From Eutypa lata (lineage: Eukaryota > Ascomycota > Sordariomycetes > Xylariales > Diatrypaceae): a DNA stretch of 64,000 bases. Below are positions 23,101 to 34,194 of this stretch, piece after piece. The stretch spans positions 2,542,001 through 2,606,000 of the forward strand of contig JAKULF010000008.1 in the NCBI GenBank assembly GCA_022661535.1, written 5' to 3'. The translations under genes and the position numbers were made by a program. How positions within the stretch are numbered: the stretch's first letter is position 1; every line of letters starts with the position of its first letter. The notes beneath the pieces were generated by a model. It saw only the letters and a list, made by a program, of their open reading frames with translations, made no database searches and had not been told where the DNA came from.

Positions 23101-25420
23101 TTATAAAGTTATATATAAATAACGAAATATTTTTTATTTACGTATATTAATAATTTAATTAATTTATATTAAATTTAAAATATAATAATATAATATTTAT
23201 TTAAATATATAATAAATTAAAGTTAATTTTTTAATATAATTATTTTTTTAATAAATTTTAAATATATTATTTTATAAAAATCGTAAATAATTAATATTAT
23301 AAAATATTTAATTATTTTATAAATAAAATTATAAATTATATATTAAACGTTTTATTAATATTAAATATATAAAGCGTTATAATATTTAAATAATTAATAA
23401 TTTATATAATATTTATATTAATTAAATAATTATTTATTTAATTTTAAATTTAAATATAAATTAAATAAATATTTAAGTTATTTTTTTTTATATTTTATTA
23501 TTTTAAATTTAAATTATATTACGTTATAATATAAATAATTTAAATATTTATTTAATTTATATTAATTTATATAAATATATAAATTTAAAATATAAATTTT
23601 TTTTTAATTTATTTAATAAAAAAAAATAAATTTATTTTTTAAATTTATTTATTTTTTAAATTTATAAATTTTTATATTTTAAAATTATTTATATATTTTA
23701 TTTTATAATAATTTAACAAAATAAATAAATAAAATTATTATTTTAACTTTTATTAAAAATATATATTTTTTATTATAATTTAATTAATTTTATTAATTTA
23801 TTTTATAAATTTTTTTATAAATTTTTATTAATAACGTTTAATAAATTACTTCGTAATTATTTAAACTTTATATATTATTTAAGCTTTTAAAAAAACATTA
23901 TTAAAATTTTTATAAATTATAATTTATTTTTAAAGTTTTTTAATTTTTAATTTTTTATTTAATTTTTTTTATTATAAATTAATAAAGTTATTTTAAATAA
24001 TTTTTAATTAAAAGTTTTTTTTATTTTTTTAAATAAAGTTTATATATTATAAAAAATAAATTTATTAATTTTATTTAATTTTAAAAGTTAATTTATAATT
24101 TTTTAATTTTTTAAAAATATAAATTAAATTATAAAATTATTTTTTAAGTATAAATAATTAAATTAATTTTTTAATTATTTTTAAATTTTAAAAAAGTTTT
24201 TCGTTATTTTTAAAATAAATATTTATTAATTTAAAATTTATATAAATATTTTTATTATTAAAAGTTTTCGTTAAAGCTTTATAATAAATAACGAAAAATC
24301 TTTATTTATTAATAAATATTAATATAATATAAAAAATAAAACTTTACGTTTTTTAATAATAATATTTTTTAAAAATTAAAAAGATTTTTATATTAAATAA
24401 TTATATAATATATAAAATATAAAAAAATATATAAAAATATTATATTTTATTTCGAATGTATTTATATATAAATTTAATTATAATATAAATAAAATATTAA
24501 TTTAAAATAAAAAGTTTTTATTTATTAATTTTAAAAAGCTTCGTTTTAATTAAATATATTTAATAAAATTATATAAAGATTTTTTTATTATTATTTTATT
24601 TTAAATTTATTAATATAAACTTTTATTTAAAAAAATTTATTTTAAATTATTAATTTTAAATGATTTTTTTTTATAAATAATAATAAAAATAAATCGTTAA
24701 TTAATAACGAAAATAACTTTAATAATAAATATTTATTTAATAACTTTTAAAGTTTTATAAAACTTAATTTTTATTAATATAATATTTATAATTTTTTTAT
24801 TTTTAAATTTATTTTTTTTAATATTTATTTTATTTATATTTATAATATTACGTTTTTTAATATTTCTTTTTCGAAATATATTTTTTAATTATTATTAAAA
24901 ATTACGAATAATATTAAATAAAATTAAAAATATTTTTAAATATTTAAATAAAGTTTATATTTTAATTTAAAATAATTCGTAATAATTTATAAAGCTTTTT
25001 ATTTAATATTTATTAAAAGTTTATAAATTATTATTAATATAATTAATTAATTTAATTATTTAACGTATTTTAAATTTATAAAAAAATCTTTTATAATTTT
25101 TTTTATAAAAATTTATTAATATAATTAATTTTTTTATTTAAAGTTTAAATTTTATTAATTTTAATAAATTAATTAATAAAATTAAACTTTTTTAACTTTT
25201 ATATATAATATAAATATAAAAATATTTTATTTTATAATTATAATTTTTTAAAAATTATTTATTTTAATTTTAAAAATTATTAATATAATTAAAATTTTAT
25301 AATTAATTATTATTATAATTTATAACTTTAAAAATAATATTATAATAAAATTATTATAAAGTATTTAAATATAAAAATAACGATAAAATAATAATATTTA
25401 CGATTTAAAAAGTAAATAAA
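23101..25420. repeat. AT-rich block, RIP-degenerate (former repeat)
   Basis: By hand count this 2.3 kb holds roughly 93 G or C bases, about 4%. The remaining C is almost always followed by G or T: I find only two CpA and two TpG dinucleotides in the whole block, whereas CpG occurs more than twenty times. Loss of CpA to TpA on both strands is the mark of repeat-induced point mutation, so the block is most likely a transposon copy mutated to near completion. No family can be named, because no coding sequence survives. Both edges are sharp. Confidence 0.9.
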
Positions 25421-25739
25421 TTCAAAAAGTAAATCCACCCTTTTTATAACGACAATGTAAACCTCGCTAGTACTCCCGGCTGCAACCAAGTGGCATATGC
25501 ACTAAACAGCATACAGCCAGCTGGCATTAGTTAATGCTTCAACATTTTTGCCTAACCCCAGATTTGACCATAACGTCTTCCCTTGCTACATACTTTCCGC
25601 CAGTGTCTGCCCGCGAGAATACCACCGTCCATGTTTCCTTTTCGGGATTTTGCCATCTTTCTTCTTATATTATCTCCAATTGACTCGCCTACCTATTTAA
25701 CCAGACACTTAGTAGGACTAAGAACTACTAGGACACAAG
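25421..25739. other. promoter region of F-box-like gene
   Basis: Normal-composition DNA between the edge of the AT block and the first F-box-like gene; it must contain that gene's promoter and leader. No motif assigned. Confidence 0.5.
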
Positions 25740-27398
25740 ATGGGTTCTGAGGAAAGCTATTCTACGAGGCCAATCCACCTTTTGGACTTACCCAACGAGA
25801 TTCTAGCGCATATTTTTGTCTACGTAAGGGGACCACCATATATCAATGAACCCATTTGGCTTGGAACCCTTGGCTACTGGGACGGCGGTCCAAAGGAGAT
25901 CAAGAATACTCGGTTGGTGTGTCGGAAGTTCTGCAATGAGAGCTCCCACCTCCTTATGCCCGCTGTCTCCATCTCTGCGAACCCATCTTCTCTGGCACGC
26001 CTGGAGGGAATATCACGCCATCCCTTGATCGCCAAAGGAGTTCGAACAGTCCGCGTGATAGTACATTTCTATGCCCAAAAACTAGCAGATGAATTTGCCG
26101 TATTCTTCCCATACCAGCAGCAGCAATTAGAGTACGGCACCAGTCAAATGAAAGATCTTGCAGAAGACCCGGAATTTCCGTGGTGCGGAGATGCCGAGTT
26201 GGAATCAGTTGCGAAAAGCAACCGAATCTTAGATTCCTGGGAGAAACTGGCTCAAAACATTCCAGACAGCAGCCTCGACTATCAAGATCAAGAAAACATT
26301 AGAGTCATTCGGCGCGCCTATGAGCTGTATCGGCAAGCTCATCTCGAACAAGAACGGATCCTGACCGACGGCAGTTTTGTTCGAGAAGTAGCCAATGCAG
26401 TAGCTAGAATGCCCGTCGCTAGAGACCTCTTTGTCGCTGACCGCGACCGGTCCGCCGCGATGAAACCCGCGTCGTTCGTTCAAAGAATAGAAGAGCCCGA
26501 TTTGCTCATCGATAGCCTTGTTCAGCCGATGTCCTGGAGCCATGCGCAAGAAAATGCAATCGATACCGAACCTGCTGAGCTACTCAGTGAGATCCCAGTA
26601 GCTATCTTTAAGGCGGGAGTTATGTTGAAAAATATCGACTATGAAATTGCGCCTGTCAAGAATTTCTTTCGCCTTTTTAACTCCCTCTGTACTTTCGAAA
26701 ACCTTAGAGCCGCTACGCAACAGCTTGACAGCTTTGGATTTCATCCAAGCATTACAAGAGACCTTAGTGTTGAGGATGAAGAGGAAGACATGAAACTTTT
26801 GCCGATGTTTGTAGAAGCCTTCATGGACACTGACTCGCTTAGAGACATTTACATAAACTTGGGTTTCTTGTATCAGCCTGAAGAAGTGCCTGAGGTCAGT
26901 GCTGGAGATCTTCTCTTGACCAGATCATGGCCGCGACTTCGCCTCCTCCAGTTTGTAGGCCCGCTGCACTTTAGCGAACTTGAAAAGTTCTATGCCAATG
27001 TCCAGGGACAGGTCGAGCTTGGCTTGAAAGAAGTCCACTTGATGAGCGGCTCTGTAAGTTATGCCCGTGGTCTTTTGCTCTCCTTCAGGTGTTGTTTTAG
27101 AAGAGTGGGCTCCTGAACAACCCTCACGTATCGCTAAACCGTCCAAAGAAGCAATTGCTAACTGTGTAGGTTGTAGTGGGCCGATGTACTCGACATCATG
27201 CGTGCTAATACGCGCCCGGGATCGTTCTCATTCGTTGTAGACCCACGCGGGGCAGAATGCGATGTGCTGCCGGAAGAGTTGCAGAAGATGGCATTCGGTC
27301 ACCATTTTGATAGTATGGCTAACCTTTATATTAAGAGGGGATTAAGCCGCAACCCCATCAGCGTTATTGAAGAGTATAGTTCTGAAGGGCACTTGTAA
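25740..27398 (+). CDS. F-box-like protein
   Basis: Predicted substrate adaptor of an SCF ubiquitin ligase. Exons 25740-27053 and 27177-27398 give 511 residues. The N-terminus has an F-box-like helix pair, IHLLDLPNEILAHIFVYVRG (11-30), then the usual NTRLVCRKFCNESSHLLMP stretch. The remainder shows no repeat I can assign with confidence; it is leucine-containing and of ordinary composition, as in the many lineage-specific F-box proteins of filamentous fungi. The intron has a GTAAGT donor and uses the TTGTAG acceptor at 27176, which joins HLMSGS to WADVLDIMR in frame; an alternative acceptor seven bases upstream leads to an early stop. It starts only 320 bp from the AT block, so it could be subject to heterochromatic silencing (inference). 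Confidence 0.8.
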
Positions 27399-28275
27399 AT
27401 TGCGTAACTAGTTTGCGATACGTCCTTGCTTCTATGCAATCTGTATGACATCTGCTCAAAAAAAAACGGACCAGTCCGTCTAGATTTGGCACATTTTACA
27501 AGTAAATAATATTACCATTGTGTCTATCTTATAGAGGAGACGGAGCCAAATTAGACGGTTGGAGTCCCCTATTCTCCCCAAAGACCCCAAGGTTCTATTC
27601 CGGGGGCACTAGGCATGGTAACAACTAGTTGGCCCTAGAGTACCAAACCATCTGTCCAACCACTATAAATATGTATGTGCGTCAACTGTGATCTTCTCGA
27701 GCCAAATATGCCAGCATTGTTTGATTTATCAACTTACAGAATGCAAGCTAATACTTGACGACCATTTTCTGTATGTCCAGGCCCTTACGTGCAAGTGTCA
27801 GGATTATATTGGGTTAGGAGAGCAATATGAGAAGAAACACCGTGTTATACGTGGCCTACTAAGACCCAATGGCTTCAGGGTCTATGAATTCCCAGCATAA
27901 GTTTTATATAGCTCTGAATAACTAACGTCAAAGTCACTCGAGCATCTATGTACAATGCAGGAACCTCTAAAGATGAAGCCTTTTATGTATGACCATATAT
28001 AGCAAGCCGTCCATGTTAAGTACCTTTCGAGCAACCATTCAACGATAGGGCTTTCAGGGAATTTATTGCAGGAATAAACATCTGATCAACATGGGCGCCC
28101 TGAAACATAACAAATAAGCATAAGGCTTTTCTTCATGATACAACTAAGTATTGAGTTAACATCCCCAGCGATAATATACTGTTCCGACAACTCTAATCTC
28201 ACCTCTTCCCCCTAATATAAAGCTACATATTCCGTATTTGAACATCCATATTTATTATCCACCTCATTATTCAAA
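27399..28275. other. convergent intergenic region
   Basis: Lies between the stop codons of the F-box-like gene (plus) and the MFS gene (minus). It contains the inverted-repeat element at 27468-27567. A 70-codon frame near 27688-27900 has no similarity I recognise. Confidence 0.5.
27468..27567. repeat. 100-bp inverted-repeat element (MITE-like or hairpin)
   Basis: Two arms of 23 bases at 27468-27490 and 27545-27567 are imperfect reverse complements; both include GCCAAAT-TAGACGG when read inward on one strand. The 54-bp interior is AT-rich. No clear target-site duplication was seen, so a miniature transposon is only one possible reading; a strong mRNA hairpin downstream of the F-box-like gene is another. 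Confidence 0.55.
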
Positions 28276-30229
28276 CTAGAACAACATGCCGCCTAGGCTG
28301 GTGTCGATTAACTTGATATTCTTGATCAAGAAGACCCAAGCAAGGGAGAGAGCCATGATGGCCGTGCCGGCAATCAGCATGTTTCGCTGCGCCATTGCGT
28401 ATGCCTGGATAATGGCATCGCGGGTTGCACTGCCGACAGGGTAGCTCAATTGTATGTCGAGAGAATCGTAGATATCCGCCCACTGTGACACTGTATCCTC
28501 CGGGAGGTAAGTCTGCAGCATCCGCGGCAGGGTGTTAGTCCAGATCGCACCGGAGACACTGTTGCCCACGGCGCCGCCAATGTTACCGAAGAGACTGAGG
28601 AGCGCCAGCATGGCCGCGTACTCCTCGTGCTCCGACGCTGCCAGAACAGCGACCTGCATGACGAGGATCATCACGCCGCCTCCCATCCCGATGAATACCT
28701 CGCACATGCAGATGAAGCCGATGCTGTGACCAGGAGACCGGAAGTAGATCATCAGGCCGACGGCGAGCATGTACAGCGGCACGGCCCACCACAACAGCCA
28801 CTTGAAGCGCCTGGTTAGAGACATCAGCCAGCCACAGAGGAGGAGACAGATGGGAGAGACTAGGTCGAAGATGGCGGCGATGTAACCGGCCTCGGTTATA
28901 GATACGTCGTAGACGACCTGCAGGTAGGAAGTGAAGTAGCTGGCCCAGCAGTAGTACGCGATCTGGTACGTCACATCTAATAAGCAGGCACCGAGGACCG
29001 TGCGAGATACGAGCAGGTGCCAGGGGATGAACGGCTTGGAGGCGAGGAAGCGCTCATAGAACGCGAACGCGATGACGAGGACGCCGCCGACCACCATCAT
29101 GGCGATGATGTAGTCGGTTCGCCATTGGTCGGCCTGAGATGAGGCTAGCGTGAGGGGAAGGAGCAGCAGACAGAAACCGGCGATGAGCAGGAATATTCCA
29201 ACGGCTGTGAAGCCACATTAGCCTTCTGTTCCTAGTAAATGGAAAAAGATGTAAAAAAGCAGACGATGTACTCACCATCAAATTCGATCAAGTAGTACCG
29301 AGTAGCCTCGATCCACGTGCGCTTAGGGGTCGTATCTTCCTCTAGGACGTGGTTCTTCATCGCCTTCTTCTTGGCTAGGAGCCATGTGACGATGAGCGGC
29401 GTGGAGACAACAGCGAATAAGATGGTGACCGTGCCGTAAGCCCACCGCCAGTCGGACTCGTGAAAGCGCTCGGAGAGGGGCGACCCCGCGAAGGCCGTGA
29501 TGATGTACGGAGAGGAGGTGAAGGCGAATGCCAGACCTCGGTTCTGCAGCGACGAGGTATCGGAGGTCAGAACGTCGACCGTGAAGATCAGGCCGGTGGT
29601 TCCAACGGAGTAGAAGACCTAAAAATTCAAAACGCGCCGTGTCAGAAAATTTCCATCAATAGATGAACAGATGCCTACATAGGTACTATGTAGCCTCGAG
29701 TATACACGCATTTCGAACGTACCTGTGCTGCGCAATATGTGGCGAGGTTCTTGCAAGCCGCCATCATGATGAGACCCAGCAGCGAGAGCACCAGCATCAG
29801 GGTGAATCCAACAGTTCGGTCCCAGAGATTGAGAATCTTGGCGACCGGCATCGTGCAAGCCGCGCTCATGATGTTCGTCACGGTGCCGATGACGGTGAGG
29901 AGAGAGTGTCCCTCGAAAGCACTCGTGATGTAGGGCGAGAGGTTGGCCGTGAGACTGGATTCGAGGGCCCGGACGAAATACATCGACCACATGCTTTATT
30001 TTTCGGGCGTCCTTTTTAGCCTCAAAGACCTCATTGATTCTTTTACGTGATGGATAACGCTTCAAGTTACTCACCACATGTAGATGACGACCAAGGATTT
30101 TTTGGTCCAGGACCTCGTGACAGCTTCGGCCATTCTGACACCATCTTGCATTTTTTCGCCCTCCACCTTGAGAGGTTCAGGCTCAGGCTCAGGCTCAGTA
30201 GCGCTGGCCGGCGTAATGTGTTCCGACAT
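28276..30229 (-). CDS. siderophore-iron transporter, MFS (SIT/MirB-like)
   Basis: Plasma-membrane transporter predicted to import ferric siderophores. Exons on the minus strand: 30229-30075, 29993-29723, 29618-29276 and 29214-adjusted to 29204-28276, giving 565 residues with about 14 membrane spans. After an N-terminal cytosolic tail with an EPEPEPEP run, the first spans read YFVRALESSLTANLSPYITS and AFEGHSLLTVIGTV, typical of the fungal SIT subfamily, which normally has an ANL(S/T)PY(I/V)TS stretch. AKILNLWDRTVGF is the usual motif after the second span. The C-terminal half includes ETP-like aromatic stretches (AYYCWASYFTSYLQVVYDVS). No siderophore synthase lies in the window, so import of a xenosiderophore or of a siderophore made elsewhere is expected. 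A perfect iron-repressor box lies 424 bp upstream (30653-30661). The specific substrate cannot be read from sequence. Confidence 0.88.
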
Positions 30230-30652
30230 GGTGGAAGGCTTTTTGTAGATACCCGTGACAGACGTCTTGATTCACTTTGGAAAGAGCACACCACGATGTC
30301 CGAAGGAACGGAGAGGGACGAGGAGGGGAAGAGAGGAATAAAATACTTCTCGGGCTTCCTTGTAGGTAGGCCTATCTATCCACTAACTACTCTAGTTACA
30401 TACATTCCTTTTCCGATCTGACGGGGCCCTTGCCCGTGATCCAGCCAGGCGGCCCTTCATTTACCTAGGTAACTAGGTAGTGAGAGAGACTACGGGTATG
30501 CGGAGTCGCCTCGTAATAATGGCCTTACAGCTGCTCCAGCTAACTTCAAGGTTGGAAGCGAAGGATCGGGAACGGGACCCGTTCTTGGCTAATAGGGCCG
30601 ACGTATGGCACTTTTTTATTTTATCTTAGCTGCGAATTGATCAGATCGCATG

Positions 30653-30666
30653 ATCTGATAAGATAA
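30653..30666 (+). promoter_or_regulatory. candidate SreA/Fep1-type GATA iron-repressor site
   Basis: The sequence ATCTGATAAGATAA contains a perfect copy of the consensus ATCWGATAA bound by the iron-sensing GATA repressors of Aspergillus, Neurospora and Histoplasma, immediately followed by a second GATAA. A further GATAA on the other strand lies at about 30620. It is 424 bp upstream of the siderophore transporter start codon. Function is inferred from motif plus neighbour. Confidence 0.65.
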
Positions 30667-31545
30667 TTTTATGGTAATATGGAGCTCGGTTCCAGTTGAC
30701 CCCCGCTTAGCTCCCGGACTATTGGGCCCAAAGAGGGCGCGAACTTTTTTATAGGCTGAAAGCTTGAGTTTAGGAAGAGCTTAACGAGAGACTAGAAATG
30801 CTTAGCTGTTTAGTTTTTTCCAGACCATCTGATCTTTATATGTACGTCGACCCGGAAGATCAAGACTGCAAGGGTTCTCGACTTTCAGCTAAAGGGTCCA
30901 GGTCCGTCTTACTTAGTGTCGGGTTCCAGCCGAATCTCGATTGATCCAGCGCCGCTACGTAATGGTAATAGAATTAAAAGGTTATGAAGTAATTCTTACC
31001 ATTACTATGTAGGCATTTATAGGTTTAACACTCTATATATCTCAGCTTGAATATTAGGTTTGCTTAAACACAAGCCGGAAAACTCTTGATATCACTAAGA
31101 AAATGTTGCGGCTAATACCAGAGGAAAATCCTCCCTTTCACTCTTCTATGTGTAGGTAGTGATGGTCTGTTTAATATATAAATAATTAAGTAATTCTAAC
31201 GAAAACTTTTTCTATTTGTTCCTGGGTAGAATATGACTTGAAGTACGATGATTTGATAAGTGTAATCGATTTCCGCTATAACATTTCCAGAAGCATTTTA
31301 ACATGTTAAATATTAGTAGAAATCAGTTTAGAAAATGATAGATAAAGTAGGCATTATCATCTACATATGTATCTGTGTAAATTAGGTTGATAATACCTCC
31401 AAGTAATTATGGTATATACATGTACTTCGACAAGTATCAAAAAGCCTTCCGTATTATACATACCTACATGTAGTACCTAGATGTACTGTAAGGTTTTTTT
31501 TTCTGTTTTGAAAAATTTAAAACTTTTATTAGACAATAGGTACTT

Positions 31546-31569
31546 ATGTAGGTATGTATATACCTACAT
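31546..31569. repeat. perfect 10-bp palindrome, ATGTAGGTAT ... ATACCTACAT
   Basis: Arms at 31546-31555 and 31560-31569 are exact reverse complements around a 4-base spacer. The same GTAGGTA/TACCTAC word recurs in many non-coding parts of the window. Confidence 0.8.
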
Positions 31570-31779
31570 GTATGAATGATAGCCAAATGGGCAATTCAGA
31601 CTGCACCTGCCTGGCAAACGGCAGCCTTAAACATCAACATCTCAGGTTGATTTTATTGTTATTCCTACTTCACTACCTCCTCAGTCTATTTTCTTTGCCG
31701 CTCTTACTTTTTGTTCAGCCTTTTCCACCACATCAACTCAACTGCGATACGGAATTCTACACAAGCCGAAGTGTAGAAA

Positions 31780-33545
31780 ATGGATCGGAACCAGAATGGA
31801 AAGCGAGGCCTCGGCCGTCTGCCCAACGAAATCTGGCTCATGGTCGCCCAGGCATTTGCACCAGAACCGTTAATCCTGTTTGGATACGACCCCAACTTTG
31901 AAGAAAAGCAGAAACAAAAACTGGAGGCCTTGAGATGCCTGTGTCTTGTATCTAAGCGAGCAAGAGCTGTTGCGTCTATCGTTTTGTACGATACAATCAA
32001 CATCTGGCATGGACCTGATCCATACATACGTTCTCGTTATTGCCTGGTAAGCATGCCTAGTTCCTTTCATCTCTTCCCAATCTAGGGACATCCGATAACC
32101 GGAACACCTTAAACCTTCTCTTAAAGAGACTTGTTAGCGTGTTGCTGATATTCTACTGCATATAGGTACGCTTACTGCGAACTCTCGCTACTAACCCTCT
32201 GTTGAGAAGTATGGTCAATCATCTGGCCTGTGCCACACAGCTCTGCGAGGTGCCTAGAGAAGGCCCGAACCCAGCACGGAATAGGGGCATGGTAGGAAAT
32301 GATGATTCCTGGCCGATCCGACCATCTTGGCGAGATGTTGCTTATAAGGTTGGCTTCTTTCGTCTAGACATGGACGATTTTGCACGTAATGTTCTTCTAC
32401 ATTCACGTTTGACCGGTGGGACACCTCAGAACATGTTTCCCCTGTACTCTGAAGTAGGGGGGGAATCCATTTTTGGAGCCATGTTGTGCCTGGTGCATAA
32501 CCTGCAGACACTCCGACTTCATTGCCCTCACGAGTACATATTGACTCGGTTTGTACCATTTGAACAGATACGGTACACAGAGTTGGACAGAATCATCAAT
32601 ACCGCCCTTACGAACCCTAAAATCCACCATTTGCCGCCCTTGAGAAAGCTCCGGACGCTCCATCTCCTTCCTGCTATGGAAGTGAGAACTTATAAGCCGA
32701 TGCCCAGCAGACAACTAGGTATTGATGGTGTTTTTCGGTCATGTATTGATATTTGTCCAGCCCTGTTGATGGCTCCTATCTTGAGAAACGTTCTAGTAGC
32801 ACGGCCTGCAGGTGGCAACTGGCGTACAGTCCCTCAGCAATTGAACGACTTCAGCAAATTCCTTAGGGGTACACGGAGTAATAGGCCGAGTGTGGTCTAT
32901 GAATGGCTAGGAAACATACTTTCTCTTCCACATCTCAGAAAACTTCAACTCTACAAGGTTGATAATGCGGGATGGATTGAGTCTCCAGATGATAAGGATC
33001 CATTAAACTCGCAGCTTATAAAGACGGCCTCGAGAAAGCTTGAAACCTTTCTTCTGTCCTTCCGTCCCAACATGAAATGCGACGAATACTCGATGAACCA
33101 AATTTTCGGCCCTGCCATGCACTTACACTGCCTTGCCGATTTCTCCGTTCTGCGAGAACTGGATATACCGCTCTTTGCCCTAATAGGACCCTGGAGAAAC
33201 TTGAAGAATGTCCGGCTTGAGACGAAGCTACCCGTTTCCCTGCAGACGCTAGCTCTTCGAGAGATGCTGTGGTATAAAGTCCTGATTGAAGAATGGTGGG
33301 GACCCGAGTGGCGAGAAGACTACGGACACGATCTGCACAACATGTTCCAGCGCTTCGCGAACTCCTACAAGGCACGATGTCCTGACTTGAGAGTCCTTGC
33401 GTGGGGAAAGAACGAATACATGGCAAGAGAATTGCACCGAGGCAATACCAAGGACCTTTTCCTAAATACGGACATCACTTTTGTCGAATGGATGGATGAC
33501 AGTTCCCATGCATATTTGTCTACCGCCCTGGCTACTAGGCCGTAA
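31780..33545 (+). CDS. F-box-like protein, lineage-specific
   Basis: Predicted SCF adaptor or a related protein. Exons 31780-32046 and 32166-33545 give 548 residues. The N-terminus has GLGRLPNEIWLMVAQAF followed by LEALRCLCLVSKRARAVASIVLYDTINI, the layout of fungal F-box proteins (LP-x-E motif, then the CLVSKR stretch). The rest includes leucine-containing segments such as LRKLRTLHLLPAM, LPHLRKLQLYKVD and VLRELDIPL that may be degenerate leucine-rich repeats. The intron (119 bp) has a GTAAGC donor and a TATAG acceptor, phase 0. The start at 31780 (MDRNQNGKRG) is the only ATG in a suitable place. Its target is unknown. Confidence 0.78.
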
Positions 33546-34194
33546 CACACCCGAAGGCCTTACGATAAGAGGTGCAAAAGGAAGCACTGCTTTGCGAGGC
33601 GGGAGAAATGAATCATGATTGCACCTTGCAGATACCTACCCGCTGGTCCCATAGATTAATATTATTGCCCAAGAGGAGATAGGGATGATACTTGTACATC
33701 TACATAGTGCTCTATGTAAAGATAGGATAGCTACATGTGTAGGAGGCTTAAGTAGCGGCGCAAACGACTAAGTCTGCTTATATATGCTGATAGTGCTGAT
33801 AGGAAGCACATTGGGATGTGCAGGAGGATAATGGATCTGAATTTGTGCCTGGCTAACTGTGGATGGCTTATATGAGCAACTTTGTTTCACTCTTTGAGCA
33901 AGGAGTTGGTTGGCCTTGCTAGATAGATTTATGTGTACAGAAGCAACAGATGATATGATTCATCTCTTAGTTTAAACAAAACGCTATTGTGCTTTGCTCC
34001 CTTGTAGAAGGACTTCTTCAAGAACTACATCTATTAATAGTGTCCCTTGTCCAGAAGTTGAAGCTTAGTAGCTTTGGTCATAATAAGTACGGTTGATATT
34101 TGAACCAACTGGCGTAGTCGTATTTGATATTCTGCGAAAGCGCACGCTTTAAAACTACTTGGCAATTCTATCATTTACCTGCCAACTTCTGTGC
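33546..34194. other. convergent intergenic region, nothing seen
   Basis: Lies between the stop codons of the second F-box-like gene and the beta-lactamase-like gene. Ordinary composition, no supported feature. Confidence 0.5.

Larger units (their letters stand above)
30230..31779. other. divergent intergenic region, MFS / F-box-like
   Basis: Shared upstream region of the siderophore transporter (minus) and the second F-box-like gene (plus). It holds the GATA-type site at 30653-30666 and the palindrome at 31546-31569. A CCTAGGTAACTAGG-type near-palindrome lies near 30463-30478. No coding sequence supported. Confidence 0.55.

Noticed and set aside
23101..25420. The AT block as a centromere-like or mitochondrial insert.
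   Set aside because: It is only 2.3 kb, has no recognisable mitochondrial gene, and the selective loss of CpA with CpG kept is explained better by RIP of a repeat.
27688..27900. 70-codon open frame between the F-box-like gene and the MFS gene.
   Set aside because: No recognisable similarity, no promoter or intron signals, and a length expected by chance.
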